From positions 1,550,001-1,614,000 of the forward strand of contig JAJFPB010000005.1 of NCBI GenBank assembly GCA_020881915.1: 64,000 bases of DNA, written 5' to 3'. Under the pieces are notes generated by a model, which searched no databases, was not told the DNA's origin, and saw nothing but the letters and a program-made list of their open reading frames with translations. This document shows, piece by piece, positions 35,001 through 48,054 of the stretch. Numbering within the stretch: the stretch's first letter is position 1; each line of letters begins with the position of its first letter. This DNA is from Paramyrothecium sp. XJ0827 (Eukaryota > Ascomycota > Sordariomycetes > Hypocreales > Stachybotryaceae). Made by a program: the position numbers and the translations under genes.

Positions 35001-38000
35001 TTGACTTTGCTTGACAGAGATTCAGAGAAACTTTTGGTCCCACTAATCCACCACCATCTGCTCGATAGACATGGAGACCCGCAATCGCTTTTGTCGCAGA
35101 GCCCGAAGCATCCTAACGATGGCAAGCAATATGTGAGATTCAAGAACAAAAACCGGGACCGGCAATATTGGCTGTTCCAGGGCGAACAGCCACCGGTAGA
35201 GAGAGACGACTACATCATAACACCATACGTTGAAAGAAACCTGTTGAACTTGGTCAGAGCAACTTCAACCAGGCGCTTCCCCATTCTCATCCAAGGACCT
35301 ACCTCTGCTGGCAAGACGAGTATGATTGAATACCTTGCCAATTTCACAGGCAACAAGTTCGTCCGAATCAACAACCACGAGCATACCGATCTCCAGGAAT
35401 ATTTGGGAACTTATGTCTCAGGGCCCGATGGAAAGCTACATTTCCAGGAAGGTGTGCTTGTACAGGCAATCCGACGTGGCTACTGGATTGTTCTGGATGA
35501 GCTCAATCTTGCGCCAACCGATGTATTAGAAGCGTTGAACCGCCTTCTCGATGACAATCGCGAATTATTGATACCCGAAACCCAGGAAGTTGTCAAGCCC
35601 CACGAGAATTTTATCCTTTTTGCGACGCAAAACCCGCCTGGATTATACGGTGGAAGAAAGGTGCTGTCAAGAGCATTCCGAAATCGATTCCTGGAGCTCC
35701 ATTTCGACGATATTCCCGAAGACGAGTTGGAGTTTATCTTGCAGCAGAGGAGTCGTAATACCTCACCACCAGACTGCAGACGCATCGTAACGGTTTACAA
35801 AGAACTTTCACGGCTGCGTCAGACAAGTCGCGTGTTTGAACAGAAGGACAGCTTCGCAACCCTTCGAGACCTGTTCCGATGGGCTCTGAGGGAAGCGGAA
35901 ACGCGTGAGGAGATTGCTGCTCATGGTTTCATGCTACTTGCGGAGAGAGTGCGGAACGAAGAAGAACGAACCGCGGTGAAGGAGGTTATTGAAAAAGTCT
36001 TCAAAGTCACTATCGACCCTCAGCAACTCTATTCCGCGACAATAGCACCAGAATTGAAGGAATTCAGCCAGGGAGTAAACAGTCAAGGCGTTGTTTGGAC
36101 ATATGCAATGCGGCGCCTCTATGTGCTTGTGTCCAGAGCGCTGAAGAACAACGAGCCGGTCCTACTTGTAGGAGAGACAGGCTGCGGTAAGACAACTGTT
36201 TGCCAACTTTTAGCTGAAGCAACTGGGCAGCAGCTACACATTGTCAACGCGCACCAGAACACTGAGACCGGTGACTTGATTGGCTCTCAGAGACCTGTTC
36301 GAAATCGAGGTGCAATTCTAGATACTCTGCACTCGGAATTGGGATCAGCACTTGAGTTACTCGGTGTAGACTCATCTGGCACGGTTGAGGACCGAACAGA
36401 AAGATACAGATCCCTAGATGCTAGTATCAAGCAGGCACTCCCCGCCTCGTCACAAGATACCATTGCTTCTCTCGAAACAAGAAGCAAGGCGCTTTTTGAG
36501 TGGTCTGATGGTGCACTCGTGGAAGCTATGAGAAATGGCGATCTCTTCCTTCTGGATGAGATCTCCCTTGCGGATGACTCCGTCCTTGAAAGATTGAACT
36601 CGGTTCTGGAACCGCAACGTACTCTTCTGTTAGCGGAGAAGGGAGTAACAGATTCGTTCGTTGTTGGCGCCGAGGGTTTCCAGTTCTTTGCAACAATGAA
36701 CCCCGGAGGAGATTTTGGTAAGAAAGAGCTCTCACCTGCCTTGCGAAACCGTTTCACCGAGATTTGGGTGCCGTCACTGTCTGAAAGCGAGGACATTCAT
36801 GACATCGTGCAAACGAAACTCGCCGAGAGCTCCAAACATCTTGTTGACGTGGTCATCCAATTTGCGACTTGGTTTGGCGAGACATTCCGGGCGACAGCCA
36901 CAACTCGTTTCTCGGTGCGTGAGATACTCGGTTGGGTGCAGTTCATTAATACCTTCAACACGAACGACCCTGCTATGGCATTGGTTCATGGTGCTTCTAC
37001 TGTTTTTATTGATAGCATTGGCGCCAATCCTTCAGCCATCTTCGCCACGGACCCGAAGTCTATCAATGATCTTCGTGGCACATGTTGGAAGAAACTGGGC
37101 CAGCTCCTCAACCAAGACCTGTCAGCCGTCTATCAGACGCAGCCAAGCCTATCCCTCACGGAAAACGCCCTGGAAGTAGGAGGTTTTAGCGTGGCACGAG
37201 CTTCCCAAGACTCCTATGACCCGGGCTTCGCTTTCCATGCACCTACGACACGTCTGAATGCCATGCGAGTTGTCAGGGCAATGCAAATGCAAAAGCCAAT
37301 CCTTTTAGAGGGCAGTCCTGGAGTAGGCAAGACTACTTTGGTTACTGCTCTTGCCCAAGCCTGCGGTGAACCCCTGACACGAATCAATCTTTCCGACCAG
37401 ACTGACCTGATGGATCTATTCGGAACAGACGTGCCTGTGGAAGGCGCTGAAGCCGGAAACTTTGCATGGAGAGATGCTCCTTTTCTTCAAGCCATGCAGA
37501 AGGGTGAATGGGTCCTTCTTGACGAGATGAACTTGGCTTCCCAATCTGTCCTGGAAGGATTGAACGCATGCCTTGATCATCGTGGCGAGGTGTATGTGTC
37601 AGAGCTTGATCAGGTTTTCAAACGTCACCCTAATTTCCGGCTTTTCGCGGCCCAGAACCCCCATCATCAAGGCGGAGGTCGTAAGGGTTTGCCAAGCTCA
37701 TTTGTTAATCGTTTCGTGGTTGTTTACGCCGATGTCTTCACAGATGACGACCTCAAGCTCATCGCCACCCACAACTTCCCCAATCTGCCTGCAGATACTA
37801 TTGCCAACCTGATACAGTTCGTTTCTCAGCTAGAGCATCAAATTGTGGTTGAAAAGGCATATGGATCACAAGGAGGCCCCTGGGAGTTCAACCTTCGTGA
37901 TGTCCTTCGATGGCTGAATCTCCTCAACTCTTCCGATCCATTGCTGCAATCAGGTCGCGTTGATGACTTTTTAGATATGGTAGTCAGACTTCGTTTCAGG

Positions 38001-41000
38001 ACGGACCATGATCGTGCCGCAGTGAACAAATTGTTCGGAAAGGTCTTCGGCCGGGAGCCTCTTACCCATCATTTGTACCACGATATCAATTCTGTCTACG
38101 GCGAGATTGGGTTAGCTATGCTTACAAGGGATGCCAACTCTCAACCGCAACGGCTCCCTCCCATCAACTTAACTCCCAGGCTCTCTGAACTTGAGTCTCT
38201 TATGATTTGCGTCAAGCAGAATATGCCATGCATTATAAGTGGCCCTTCTGGCTTTGGCAAGTCGGCGCTGCTGGAATATGTTGCGGCTCTTGCTGGAAAA
38301 CCACTCGTCATATTCCCCCTGAATGCCGACATCGACACAATGGATCTTGTCGGCGGCTTCGAACAGGCAGACCCGCTCCGCGAGATTAATGCGGCACTTC
38401 GTGATCTAAGCGAAAAGCTTCGGGAGTCCATCATGTCTGTGATTCCATCACAAGCTCCTCCCGGTGCTTTGAACTTGCTGCACATCCTGGAGGGCTTTTC
38501 AGGTGACACTGATGAGCTTCAAGAAATTCGTCGCTCCATAGAAACGCTACTGTCCAACGTTGATTCAACCTCGGAAGTTGGCAGCAGATTGTCAAGCACC
38601 TTGCAGCTACTTCACGGGCCTCTGTATCTGGCGAACCCAAGGTTCGAATGGCTCGACGGCGTTCTTGTGAAGGCACTCCAGACTGGTCAATGGCTGGTCC
38701 TGGACAATGCTAACATGTGCAATGCTTCAGTCCTTGATCGTCTGAACTCATTGCTAGAACCCAATGGATTTTTAAGCATTAATGAGCATTGCGGTCCTGG
38801 GGGAGAGCCAAGAATCATCAAGCCGCACCCGGAGTTCCGAATATTCCTTACCATGGATCCGCGATACGGCGAACTTTCTCGAGCTATGCGTAATCGCGCA
38901 ATCGAGATTCACCTCCATAACGCTCCGCCATCTACGAACCCCTGTTTCGGAAGAGTTGGAGAAGTGGAAAGTAACTTACAAAGGTATATGATGTCGGCAG
39001 ACTTTGCTGAAGCTGCATCAATTTCGCAGCTTCCCACCGAGGCACTACGTATTGCGCTTGATAACCTGTCTGTTCGGGATATTTCTCTTCTCCCCCAATT
39101 CGTGGACATCACCTCGAATTTGCTCGAGGTACCCGTCGATTACTCGAAAACGCTGCAAGACCTCCTCAGATTCCTCCAGACTACGCAAGGCTCGGCAGTT
39201 GTTCAAACAGTGTTAGACCTCTACTCGAAGCTGCCGTCGAGTTCTGAACTTAAACTTCGAGACACCCAGGTAAGTTTTAGCACAAAGATTGTATGGTCTT
39301 GTATCTGACATCCTTCAGCCAATCCACCCTCTGAGCAATTTCTCTCTCAGCAAGCAATTGTCTGATGTAAATGAAGCCAGCTGGGATGCCGCACGCTACG
39401 AGATTCAGGGTCGCTTATACCAGATCTATGGACACGTCGAGACGCAAAATCGTCAAGCCCATGCATCGAAGCTCTCGTCCTTGAACCGATTGCAAAGGTC
39501 ACTGATAAGTGACCGCGTTGCTGCAGTTTCGAAAGACTCAACTGTGAAGCTGGCCACCTTCCTCGCATCGGTCTATGCCGCCATTCAAGAATTCCTTACG
39601 CTTCGCTTTAGCTCACTAGATTTGTGGAAGGTTTGTTTATGTTTTACAAGCCGGTTCATGAAACATACTAACAAAGTGCAGGACCGGGTCAAGTCTCTCC
39701 GATTTATACTCCAATACTTGGAACGGACTATTTCCCTCTCGACTGATATTGCTTTTGACGAAGCGAAGTTTCAAGCTCACCTTGCCCAAGGGACAATGCT
39801 GCTGCAAAAGCGCCTTGAGGACACAGCCTGTCCTGAGGACCAAAAGTTCATCCTTCACTGCATCGACCAAATTGCCAAAGACTTTTCTCAGGGCTTTCGC
39901 CTGACTACCGGTCTAAGTATGGAAATCCTTTGGGATGCCCTTAGACCTAGTCCTATTCCCGACCGCATTGTTCTCCAGCGATCTCAGGAACTCGAGAAAC
40001 TCGGTGAGAGATTCGATGCCTTACGATGGAAGGCCAGATCATCGGTCAGCGACTTGTCTACTGCCTTTAGGACCTTGGAGCAAGCCTACTACATTACCAG
40101 AAGCAGCGCACACACGTCGGAGGCACTTGTCAAAGACCTCATCTCTGTAATTGAGTCACTCGAAACCAACATAGGGATAGAAGCCAGTGAGCTGCAACCC
40201 TTCTTCACCGAAGAATTCGAAAGACTCAGGCAAATCGCGATGCTTCGATCTACTGAATCTAAACAACCAGGTGGAGAAGTCGACCATGAATTGATGATCA
40301 TGTCCAATACTCCTACTCAGGCGGGCTTGATACTTGCTACGTCCTCTGGCTCTGCATCGACACTTCAGTCGATCGACTACCTGACTTATCAAGGACGATT
40401 CACCTGGGACGGCAAGCTGATACCATCATTCTGGTCTAAGTTGGAAGCAATGGGGTCCGTCAACTTGAACTCCCTGGCACTGCTGGAAAAAGAATTACCT
40501 CTTATTGGACGGCACATGATGAACATGTCTGAGGATATCACGGCTGATCCTCTAACAAGACTGAACTGCATGTTAATGCGACTTCACCAGACTGTTTTCG
40601 CTACACACTCGCAGGACGCCGAGGACGTCGTCTCCCTTATCTACAAGCGAGCGTTAGAGCACAAGAGCGAAACTCTGCCCCTTGCTCAGAGTGGGCTGCC
40701 TGCACACTGGGGAGTATTCAAGGATATCATCGAGTCGTTCAATGCCAGTCATTTCCAACAAGTTGCAGCTGAGCATTTGGTCCCGTCCATCATCGCGCTT
40801 GCCGGAGCTACATGTGCTGAGCCTCATGACATCTACCTTTCTGCATTGGCCTGGATTCATTTCAGCGCGGGTGCTGTCAAACTCTACGTGCCTGATCGCG
40901 CCTACGACCCGCAACTCCGGCCTAGGATGGAACGTGAGTTTTTCGAGACCCTTCAACAGCAACTGAAGAACGAGATTTCGGCAATCAGAGCCTTTGAGAA

Positions 41001-44000
41001 CGCATTCACTGGTCAACAAACAAATGTGCGGATAGCCCACGCTGAGGATGATTTGGAAGAGCTCGGGCCTTTACCCCAAGAAATACAGCCGGTTTATAGA
41101 CCTGAGTCCTCAGAGCTTAATCAGCTACAGGCTGAATTCTCGAATATCCTCAAGGTCGCCAAGGGCTCTAGCTTGACATCCGTTTTGCTGCGCCTGCAAT
41201 CGAATGATGCGGAAGCTGCTCATGAGATCCACTTCATCAGAGAAAACACCGAGCGGTTACTGCAGCGGCTGACAAGCCGATTTGAAGCCTACCAAGACAT
41301 GACGCGGCCGGCAGTGAATCTTCTTCGCTGCCTTCTAGTTGGCTTGTCTTTATGCGATGCTGCTCAAGCGGCCGAAATATCGCCTTCCTCCAACGGCTTG
41401 CTCCAAGTAACCCCCTTCTTTGGAGGCTCTGCCTGGGATACCATAAATATGGCATCCTCGACTAGTGGATTCGAATTTTTGAGTCTCATAAGCGTGATCG
41501 TTTCCATTGAGACCCTGGAAGAGGCGCCGCCAAACATTCGAGAAGGTATTGCACAGTCATTCCACCGCTTTTACGAGGAATGGGAGCAAAAGCTTGAAGC
41601 AGACCGCAAGTCTGAGGAAGCGAAAGCTAGTCTCTACCAATTCCGCGGATCTATCGAGGACGAGGAGGAAGTTGATGCTGCCGAATTGAACGAGCTGTTC
41701 CCCAGTTTTGATGAGGAAGGCGAGCCTGTCCCGTCTAAGGATCGCGATATCGTCCGAAACACATCGTTGAAAGTTGCAAACGCCCACAGGCGGCTGTTCC
41801 TCGAGAAGCAAGAACCCATTCAAGCGATTAAAGACCTTTGCTTTGCTACTGGTCAACAACTTATTCGCGAGACCAAGGATAGTTCTTATATTGATCGATG
41901 CTTGAACGGAAAAATGCTTGCTGGGTCGATGCTCCTCCTCAACGACCAAGTGAACTCGCTCAACACGTTGACCGTGGATAGTTCATATAACTTTTACAAC
42001 GATGCCAATCTGCCGGAGGCACGGCAGTTAGTTGTATTGGCCGACAAGATCAAGGCCAGGTTTCGAGAGTTGCAGCTTGTGGACGAAATTGGGCACATGC
42101 AACCGCTGGTTGATGTGATTCAATCTTGTGATAAATTGCTTGAACTCGTCCACACTGAGCCCTTGGCTAAAATCCTTCCAAAGGTCGAGCAACTCCACGG
42201 TCATGTGTATGAGTGGGAATTTGGCGGCTGGGCAAGTCGCATCTACTCAGTGCTACCCCTTCACAACTCCCTTACAGACACGGTCATTCGCTGGCGGCGG
42301 TTGGAACTGTCAACATGGGCGAATCTCTTCGACATGGAGATGAAAAAGTGCGAAGATACTGCTTATTCCTGGTGGTTTGTGGCTTATCAAGTCGTCGTTG
42401 CTGTCCCTCTCACCATGGTGGACTCGGTGGCTGACCTGAGAGACTATGCTGTCGCCTTGAACCAAAACCTGGACATGTACTTCTCAACGTCAATCGCTGG
42501 CCAATTCAAAACGCGACTCGCCTTGTTGACACAACTCGAAAGACATCTGAGGCTTCTCACCAAGGACTATTCAGCATTGGAAGTAATTCGCAATGCTGTC
42601 GCCAACTTCATCAGCTATTACCGCAGATATGAGAAGCTCGCGGAAGATGCTATTCACAAAGGACGCTTACCACTTGAGAAGAAAATGAAGGATGTTTTAC
42701 TTATGGCTAGCTGGAAAGACACAAACATCAATGCACTCCGTGAGAGCGCTCGGAAATCTCACCAGAAGCTTTTCCGTATTATTAGGAAATTCCGTGGGGT
42801 CCTAGGTCAAGAAATGAAGGCCATCATTCAGCAGGGCTTGCCAGACGAAAACATTTCTCAAGCACCGCGTGAAATCAGTCCTCTCTCGCCGCCTGAGATA
42901 TCGCAGGCCGCTCTGGCGACCGTGCAAAAGCACATACCTCAGTGGTTGGAGAAACATCCACGCATGGCCAATACACCAAAGACGGTTTCCGTCATGACAC
43001 GAATCTCGGCAAGCCCTGAACTGAACAGCACCGTTCCCAACAGTCTTGACATGCTTATTCAGAGCTTAAATGCCTCGATGGCTGAACTTCGTACCGAGAC
43101 GCCCGCATTCCTGACAGATGAAAACAAGGATGTTATTAAGCACCTGAAGACAAGAAAACGCAAACTTTTTGCTGATACATTGCGAGACTTGCGTCACATG
43201 GGCTTGAAGTACAACCTCGGACAGGACAAGCTGGCACTTCAAGAGTCTTTGGCCATTGTTTTGGCGTCGACTCGGTCAATAAATCTTCCAGACAGCCAAG
43301 ACATTGTTGGGGCAGAGTACTACTTGCACAAGGTCCTTGATCTTGTACCACGCGTCAGATTGGCCGCAAACGAACATTCCGAGGATCTTACTGGAGCTGA
43401 GATTAGTCGAAGTATCGGCTTCGTTGAGGGCATGCTTCAACTCCTCCTGTCCCAGAGAAAGGATCTTGCGACATCATCGGAGTCACTTTCGTCTTTGTCA
43501 AATTCAGCCCACCAGCTCCAAGAACTTGGCAACAGCCAGAAGCATGGCAACATTATGAACACGACTCGTAGCACAGGGTGCGCGCGAACATTGCCATGGC
43601 TGACTCACATCCTTGCCTTTGCTACACGCCTGGTTGAAATCCACGAGAAGCTTGGTCAAGTGAAGCACGAGGAGACTGTGCAAGTCTTACACTCTTGGTC
43701 AAGCCGACTTCACAATATCTCTACTCGATTCGACGATTTAGGCCACCTACCCGGACGCCTACATTCTCAAGCTCGCTTTCAACTAGAGACAGAGCTTGGT
43801 GTGGAGTTGACGGCGTTCAGGGCGAAAATCGAACAGAGCCTTACGGAAAAACCTATGCTTGGCTTCATCCTTGGTCAAGTGATACCTTGGACCTATGTTT
43901 CACAGGAAGACGCGGAGGTACTATCAAGCGATTCAGACGTCGAGCGACTCTCCGAAATTGTAGCGACCTTGTGCAACAAGGTGCTTGTGGCTATAGAAAA

Positions 44001-46947
44001 AGCGAGGAAGGCTGGAGCAAACGTGCCCCGTGATGAAGAACAACCAGGCTGGCTATCCAAGCACAATGCAGCTTTCTTCAATGTGATTAAACAGCTACAT
44101 GTGGAAAGCATTGAGAGAAGCATGCGTCAGTGCATCCAGGATGTTCAGCAACTTAGTCTGGATCAGCCTCATATTGCTGAAATAGCGATGGGTCTTTTTG
44201 GACTCGCAGCTCCCATTGTTGGCCAGTACACGGCCCTCTGCCAGCGGACTATTGAACAAGGTCTTGCCATTCACCGTGCAACTGCGCACATGGCATTCAA
44301 CCTGACAAAAACCTTCACCCAGCTTGCCTCACAGGGCTTCTGCACTCCCAAGGAGAAGTCTGACGAGACGTCTGGTGACGCTGGCCAAGTCGAATCCGGT
44401 ACTGGTCTTGGAGATGGAGAAGGCGCAGAAGATATAAGCAAAGATATTCAACCTGACGAAGACCTTTCGGAGCTTGCCCAAGAGCCTAACAAGGAAGACA
44501 AAGGTGAGATTGAGGACGAGAAAGATGCTGTGGACATGGCAGATGAGGAATTGGAGGGCGATATGGGCAGTGTTGATGGAGCCGAAGATGACGAAGAAGG
44601 CTCGAAGAATGGGGACGAGGAAGAGGAAAAGGATGACCTTGATGAAGAGGCCGGGGATGTTGACGACCTTGACCCCACGGCTGTGGATGAAAAGATGTGG
44701 GAGGGTAAAGATGAAGAAGAAGCTGAAAAGGATCAAGAAGGAGACAAAGCCAAGGGACAGAAGAAGTCTGATGAGCAGATGGCCAACGAGGGCGACTCGA
44801 AACAGGAAGAAGCAGAGGAGGAGCAGAAGAAAGAAGACGCTGGCGAGGAAGATGGCGAGAATCCGGAAGCAGAAGCGGAAAATGTGCAACCGCAGGAAGA
44901 ACTGAACAAACAAGAACAGACGGCACAAGAGAACGACACATTGGCCCTTCCGGAGGAGATGGAGCTTGACTTTGATGAGCCGGAATCCGCCGCTTCAGAC
45001 AGCGATGATCTGGACATGGCATCGGATGCGGAAGCACAGGAGGAAGAGACGGAGCCACAGGAAGTGAAGGGCGAAGAGGATGAAGAGGGAGACGAAACCG
45101 AAGAAAAGGGTCCCGATATTCCAGCAGACGCCGACGTGCCGCCTGAGGAAGATGAAATTGACGACGAAGCGGAGGAGGCGCCTGGGACCAAGGACGAAGT
45201 ACAGGAGGATGTTCGGTCGAACGTGGATGAAGAAGAGAACGACCAACCACAGGAGGAGCAACCGGACCAAACGCAACCCCCTAATGAGGATGTGGCTACA
45301 GCCGACAATGAGCATGCGGCGCCGAGCGACGTCAAGAGCTCGGGACAAGACCAAAATGCCGATTCAATGGACCTCGACGAGCAGTTCCAGAGCAAAGCGG
45401 CTCAGCAAGAGGATGGAGAAATGGGTGAGGCAGCTGCCGACCAGGACACCAGTGCCGGCAACAAAGGTGCAACATCTCGATCAGCTGAGCAGATCAAGAA
45501 TCAAGATTTGGAACAAGATTCGAAAGAGGAGTCACAGCGCAGCAACCCGTTCAAGAAGCTGGGCGATGCCCTGGAGCGATGGCACCGACAGCAGAGTGAC
45601 ATCCACGACGCAAATCCTGAGGATGACAGCCAAGAGAACGCACAGGACAACGCGGAGAATGATCAAGGGCAACGCGAGTTCCAGCATCTGCAAGACGACG
45701 AGACCGCACCTGACGCGCAGGCAATGGGAACCGCGGACAACGAGGATGTCCAGCCAATCGACGACGCTATGGCCATAGACGAGGAGCACAAGGACACGTC
45801 CAACAAGGTGATGGACACTGACAAGGATGAGCATGACCAGGGCGAGTCCGGAAAGATGGACGAGGAGGAGGATGCAGCGGCCCCGAATGCAAAGACAGAG
45901 GACCAGGATGACACACGATCTGGCGTCAAGACGAGACAAGGCAATTTTAGGGAGCAATCTCCCTCCGAGGACCAGGACGTCCAGAAGCAAGATGAGGATG
46001 GTGAAGATGAAATCGAGGAGACGTCAACGCAGCTGTCAACAACGCACATCTCCGACACGCAAAGGCCACTACTGGACATGGCCGACGCCATGCAGCAGTG
46101 GACCGAGTTTCAGAGCAAGACACATGCGCTGTCACTGTCTCTGACTTCACAATTGCGTCTTATTCTTACTCCTTCCCAATCTACGAAGCTTTCTGGGTCG
46201 TTCCGCACCGGCAAGCGCCTGAACATCAAGCGCATCATTCCATACATCGCATCCAGTTACAAGCGCGACAAGATCTGGATGAGACGTAGCATTCCCACCA
46301 AGCGCACCTACCAGATCCTGTTGTGCGTGGATGACAGCAAGAGCATGGGAGAGTCGTCGTCGGGCAATCTGGCAATGGAGTCTCTGGTCATGGTATCCCG
46401 GTCCCTGACAATGCTCGAGGCCGGACAGGTCGGAGTGGTTGGCTTTGGCAGCGAGGTCTTTACGGCCCACCAGCTGACGGAACCATTCGCGGCGGATGCG
46501 GGTGGCAAGGTGCTCCAGCAGTTCACCTTCTCGCAGGACAGCACGGACATTGCGCGCTTGATCCGCCAGACCATCGACACGTTCAGGGTCGCGCGGCAGC
46601 AGTCGAGCGGCAACTCTGACCTCTGGCAGCTCGCGCTCATCTTGTCCGACGGGCTGACGCCGTCGTCGGCGCACGACGGCATCCGACGGCTGCTGCGCGA
46701 GGCCATGGAGGACCGCATCATGATTGTGTTCATCATCATGGACGACACGGGCAAGAAGAAGGGCGACAGCGTGCTGGAGCTCAAGGAGGCCAAGTTCATC
46801 AACGAGGGCGGGGAGAGCCGCGTGGTCATCGAGCGGTACCTGGACACGTTCCCCTTCCAGTACTATCTCATCGTGCACCACCTGGAGGAGCTGCCGAGCG
46901 CCCTGGCAGGGTTGCTGAGGACGTGGTTCGCGGAGGTGAGCTCCTGA
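32025..46947 (+). CDS. MDN1: Midasin, giant AAA+ ATPase of 60S ribosome assembly
   Basis: Three exons, 32025-39269, 39319-39630 and 39682-46947, give 4940 aa, close to yeast Mdn1. Six AAA modules each show a Walker A: GPSGVGKT (about residue 309), GETGIGKT (642), GPTSAGKT (1091), GETGCGKT (1383), GSPGVGKT (1763) and GPSGFGKS (2072). A long linker follows, then a Glu/Asp-rich region (about 4080-4650), and a C-terminal MIDAS/VWA domain with DDSKSM (about 4734), the D-x-S-x-S metal site. Midasin pulls assembly factors (Ytm1, Rsa4) off pre-60S particles, the MIDAS domain gripping their UBL domains. The second intron (51 nt) is a multiple of three with no stop, so a naive translation would wrongly include 17 residues. 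Confidence 0.97.
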
Positions 46948-47675
46948 GAGGAGTAAATAAATAAAAGTAAACGGGGACAGGGGTTTCGTTGCATGTTTCA
47001 TGGTAGCATTTGTCGGGGCGTTGTCCACTGTCAACTTTCACCTGATTATGGAGTTTGGGGAGGTTTGACATACTGGTTGCATAGTAAACAGGCGTTTTTA
47101 ATTAGAATGAGATGAATCAAGTATTGCCCTACCTTGATTGACAAGTGAAACCATATAGTCATGTGATTGCGTACTTACGCATGTGCTTAGCACTAACCGG
47201 TGAGCAAATAAGTACAATGAAACTAAGAGACCGTAAAGTTCTATAGTATGTTATTTCGCAGCAGTGTATAGGGAAATAATAGTACCAAAATACTTGTAAA
47301 AAGCTGCAAATATGAAGACTAACCGTCATGATTGGGGGTTTAAAACTGCAGAATCCCTTTTTGACATACAATCCGGCCTTGTGTCGTGCCATTAAAGCAA
47401 TCATTGCGGAGGCGCGTGGTGTTGACGATAGAGCGTCGGCAACGTCTCGGAGGTTCGGCGGATGGCTTCTAGGTTGGAGTTGGAGAAAAGCCACCACCCC
47501 GCATTTCGCTTTGCCGAGCTGGATGTCGCCAGCAATGTGAGGAGGTACCGTACAGAGTCCTGGAGACTACTACCTTAGTAGGTATCCGTACATTGCACTA
47601 GGACGGAAGGAACCCCACGTAGACCTAAGGTACGGTAGCACTTTACCCCACCAGATTGTGACACATGCCCATCGC

Positions 47676-47730
47676 CCTTGCCTTGCCTTACCTTGCCTTG
47701 CCTTGCCTTGCTTTGCCTTGCTTTGCCTTG
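47676..47730. repeat. Short tandem repeat of CCTTG type
   Basis: About eleven units of CCTTG with variants CCTTA and CTTTG. It is not a telomere-like or transposon-end sequence. It lies about 180-230 bp upstream of the first possible start of the isochorismatase-family gene. Confidence 0.85.
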
Positions 47731-47776
47731 GACTTGCTTTCTCACAAACGTACTTCATTTATTTTACCCCTGTTAC

Positions 47777-47797
47777 TATATTTATATATATATATAT
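47777..47797. repeat. TA-rich microsatellite
   Basis: Alternating T and A with one TTT interruption, directly downstream of the CCTTG repeat; it could act as a TATA-like element for the next gene. Confidence 0.7.
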
Positions 47798-48054
47798 CCT
47801 TATGTATGTATGCTTGGCTTCCTATCACATATCACATTTCTGGCCTTCTTTCCCCTTCCCCTTCCTCTGACCCGGACCACCGAACTGACGATCCCGCGAG
47901 CAGCTCGGTAATGCTTCCGATCAGGATAGCAGCAACCCGACGACTACCACCACCGAGCCGGTTGAGACCGCTGCTGCCGCCATCCTGGCCAAGGGCACCG
48001 AGTTCGGAGCCTCCCATCACCCCGCCGCCCCTCGCCATCTCCAGCCGTCGCACA

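Larger units (their letters stand above)
46948..47910. other. Intergenic region with simple repeats, MDN1 to isochorismatase gene
   Basis: 963 bp with no supported gene. It contains an imperfect inverted repeat (about 47567-47638), a CCTTG repeat and a TA repeat just upstream of the next gene. The left part is A+T-rich and should contain the MDN1 3' UTR. Confidence 0.5.

Noticed and set aside
47676..47730. CCTTG repeat as telomeric or subtelomeric sequence
   Set aside because: Fungal telomere repeats are TTAGGG-like. The repeat is internal and flanked by housekeeping genes.
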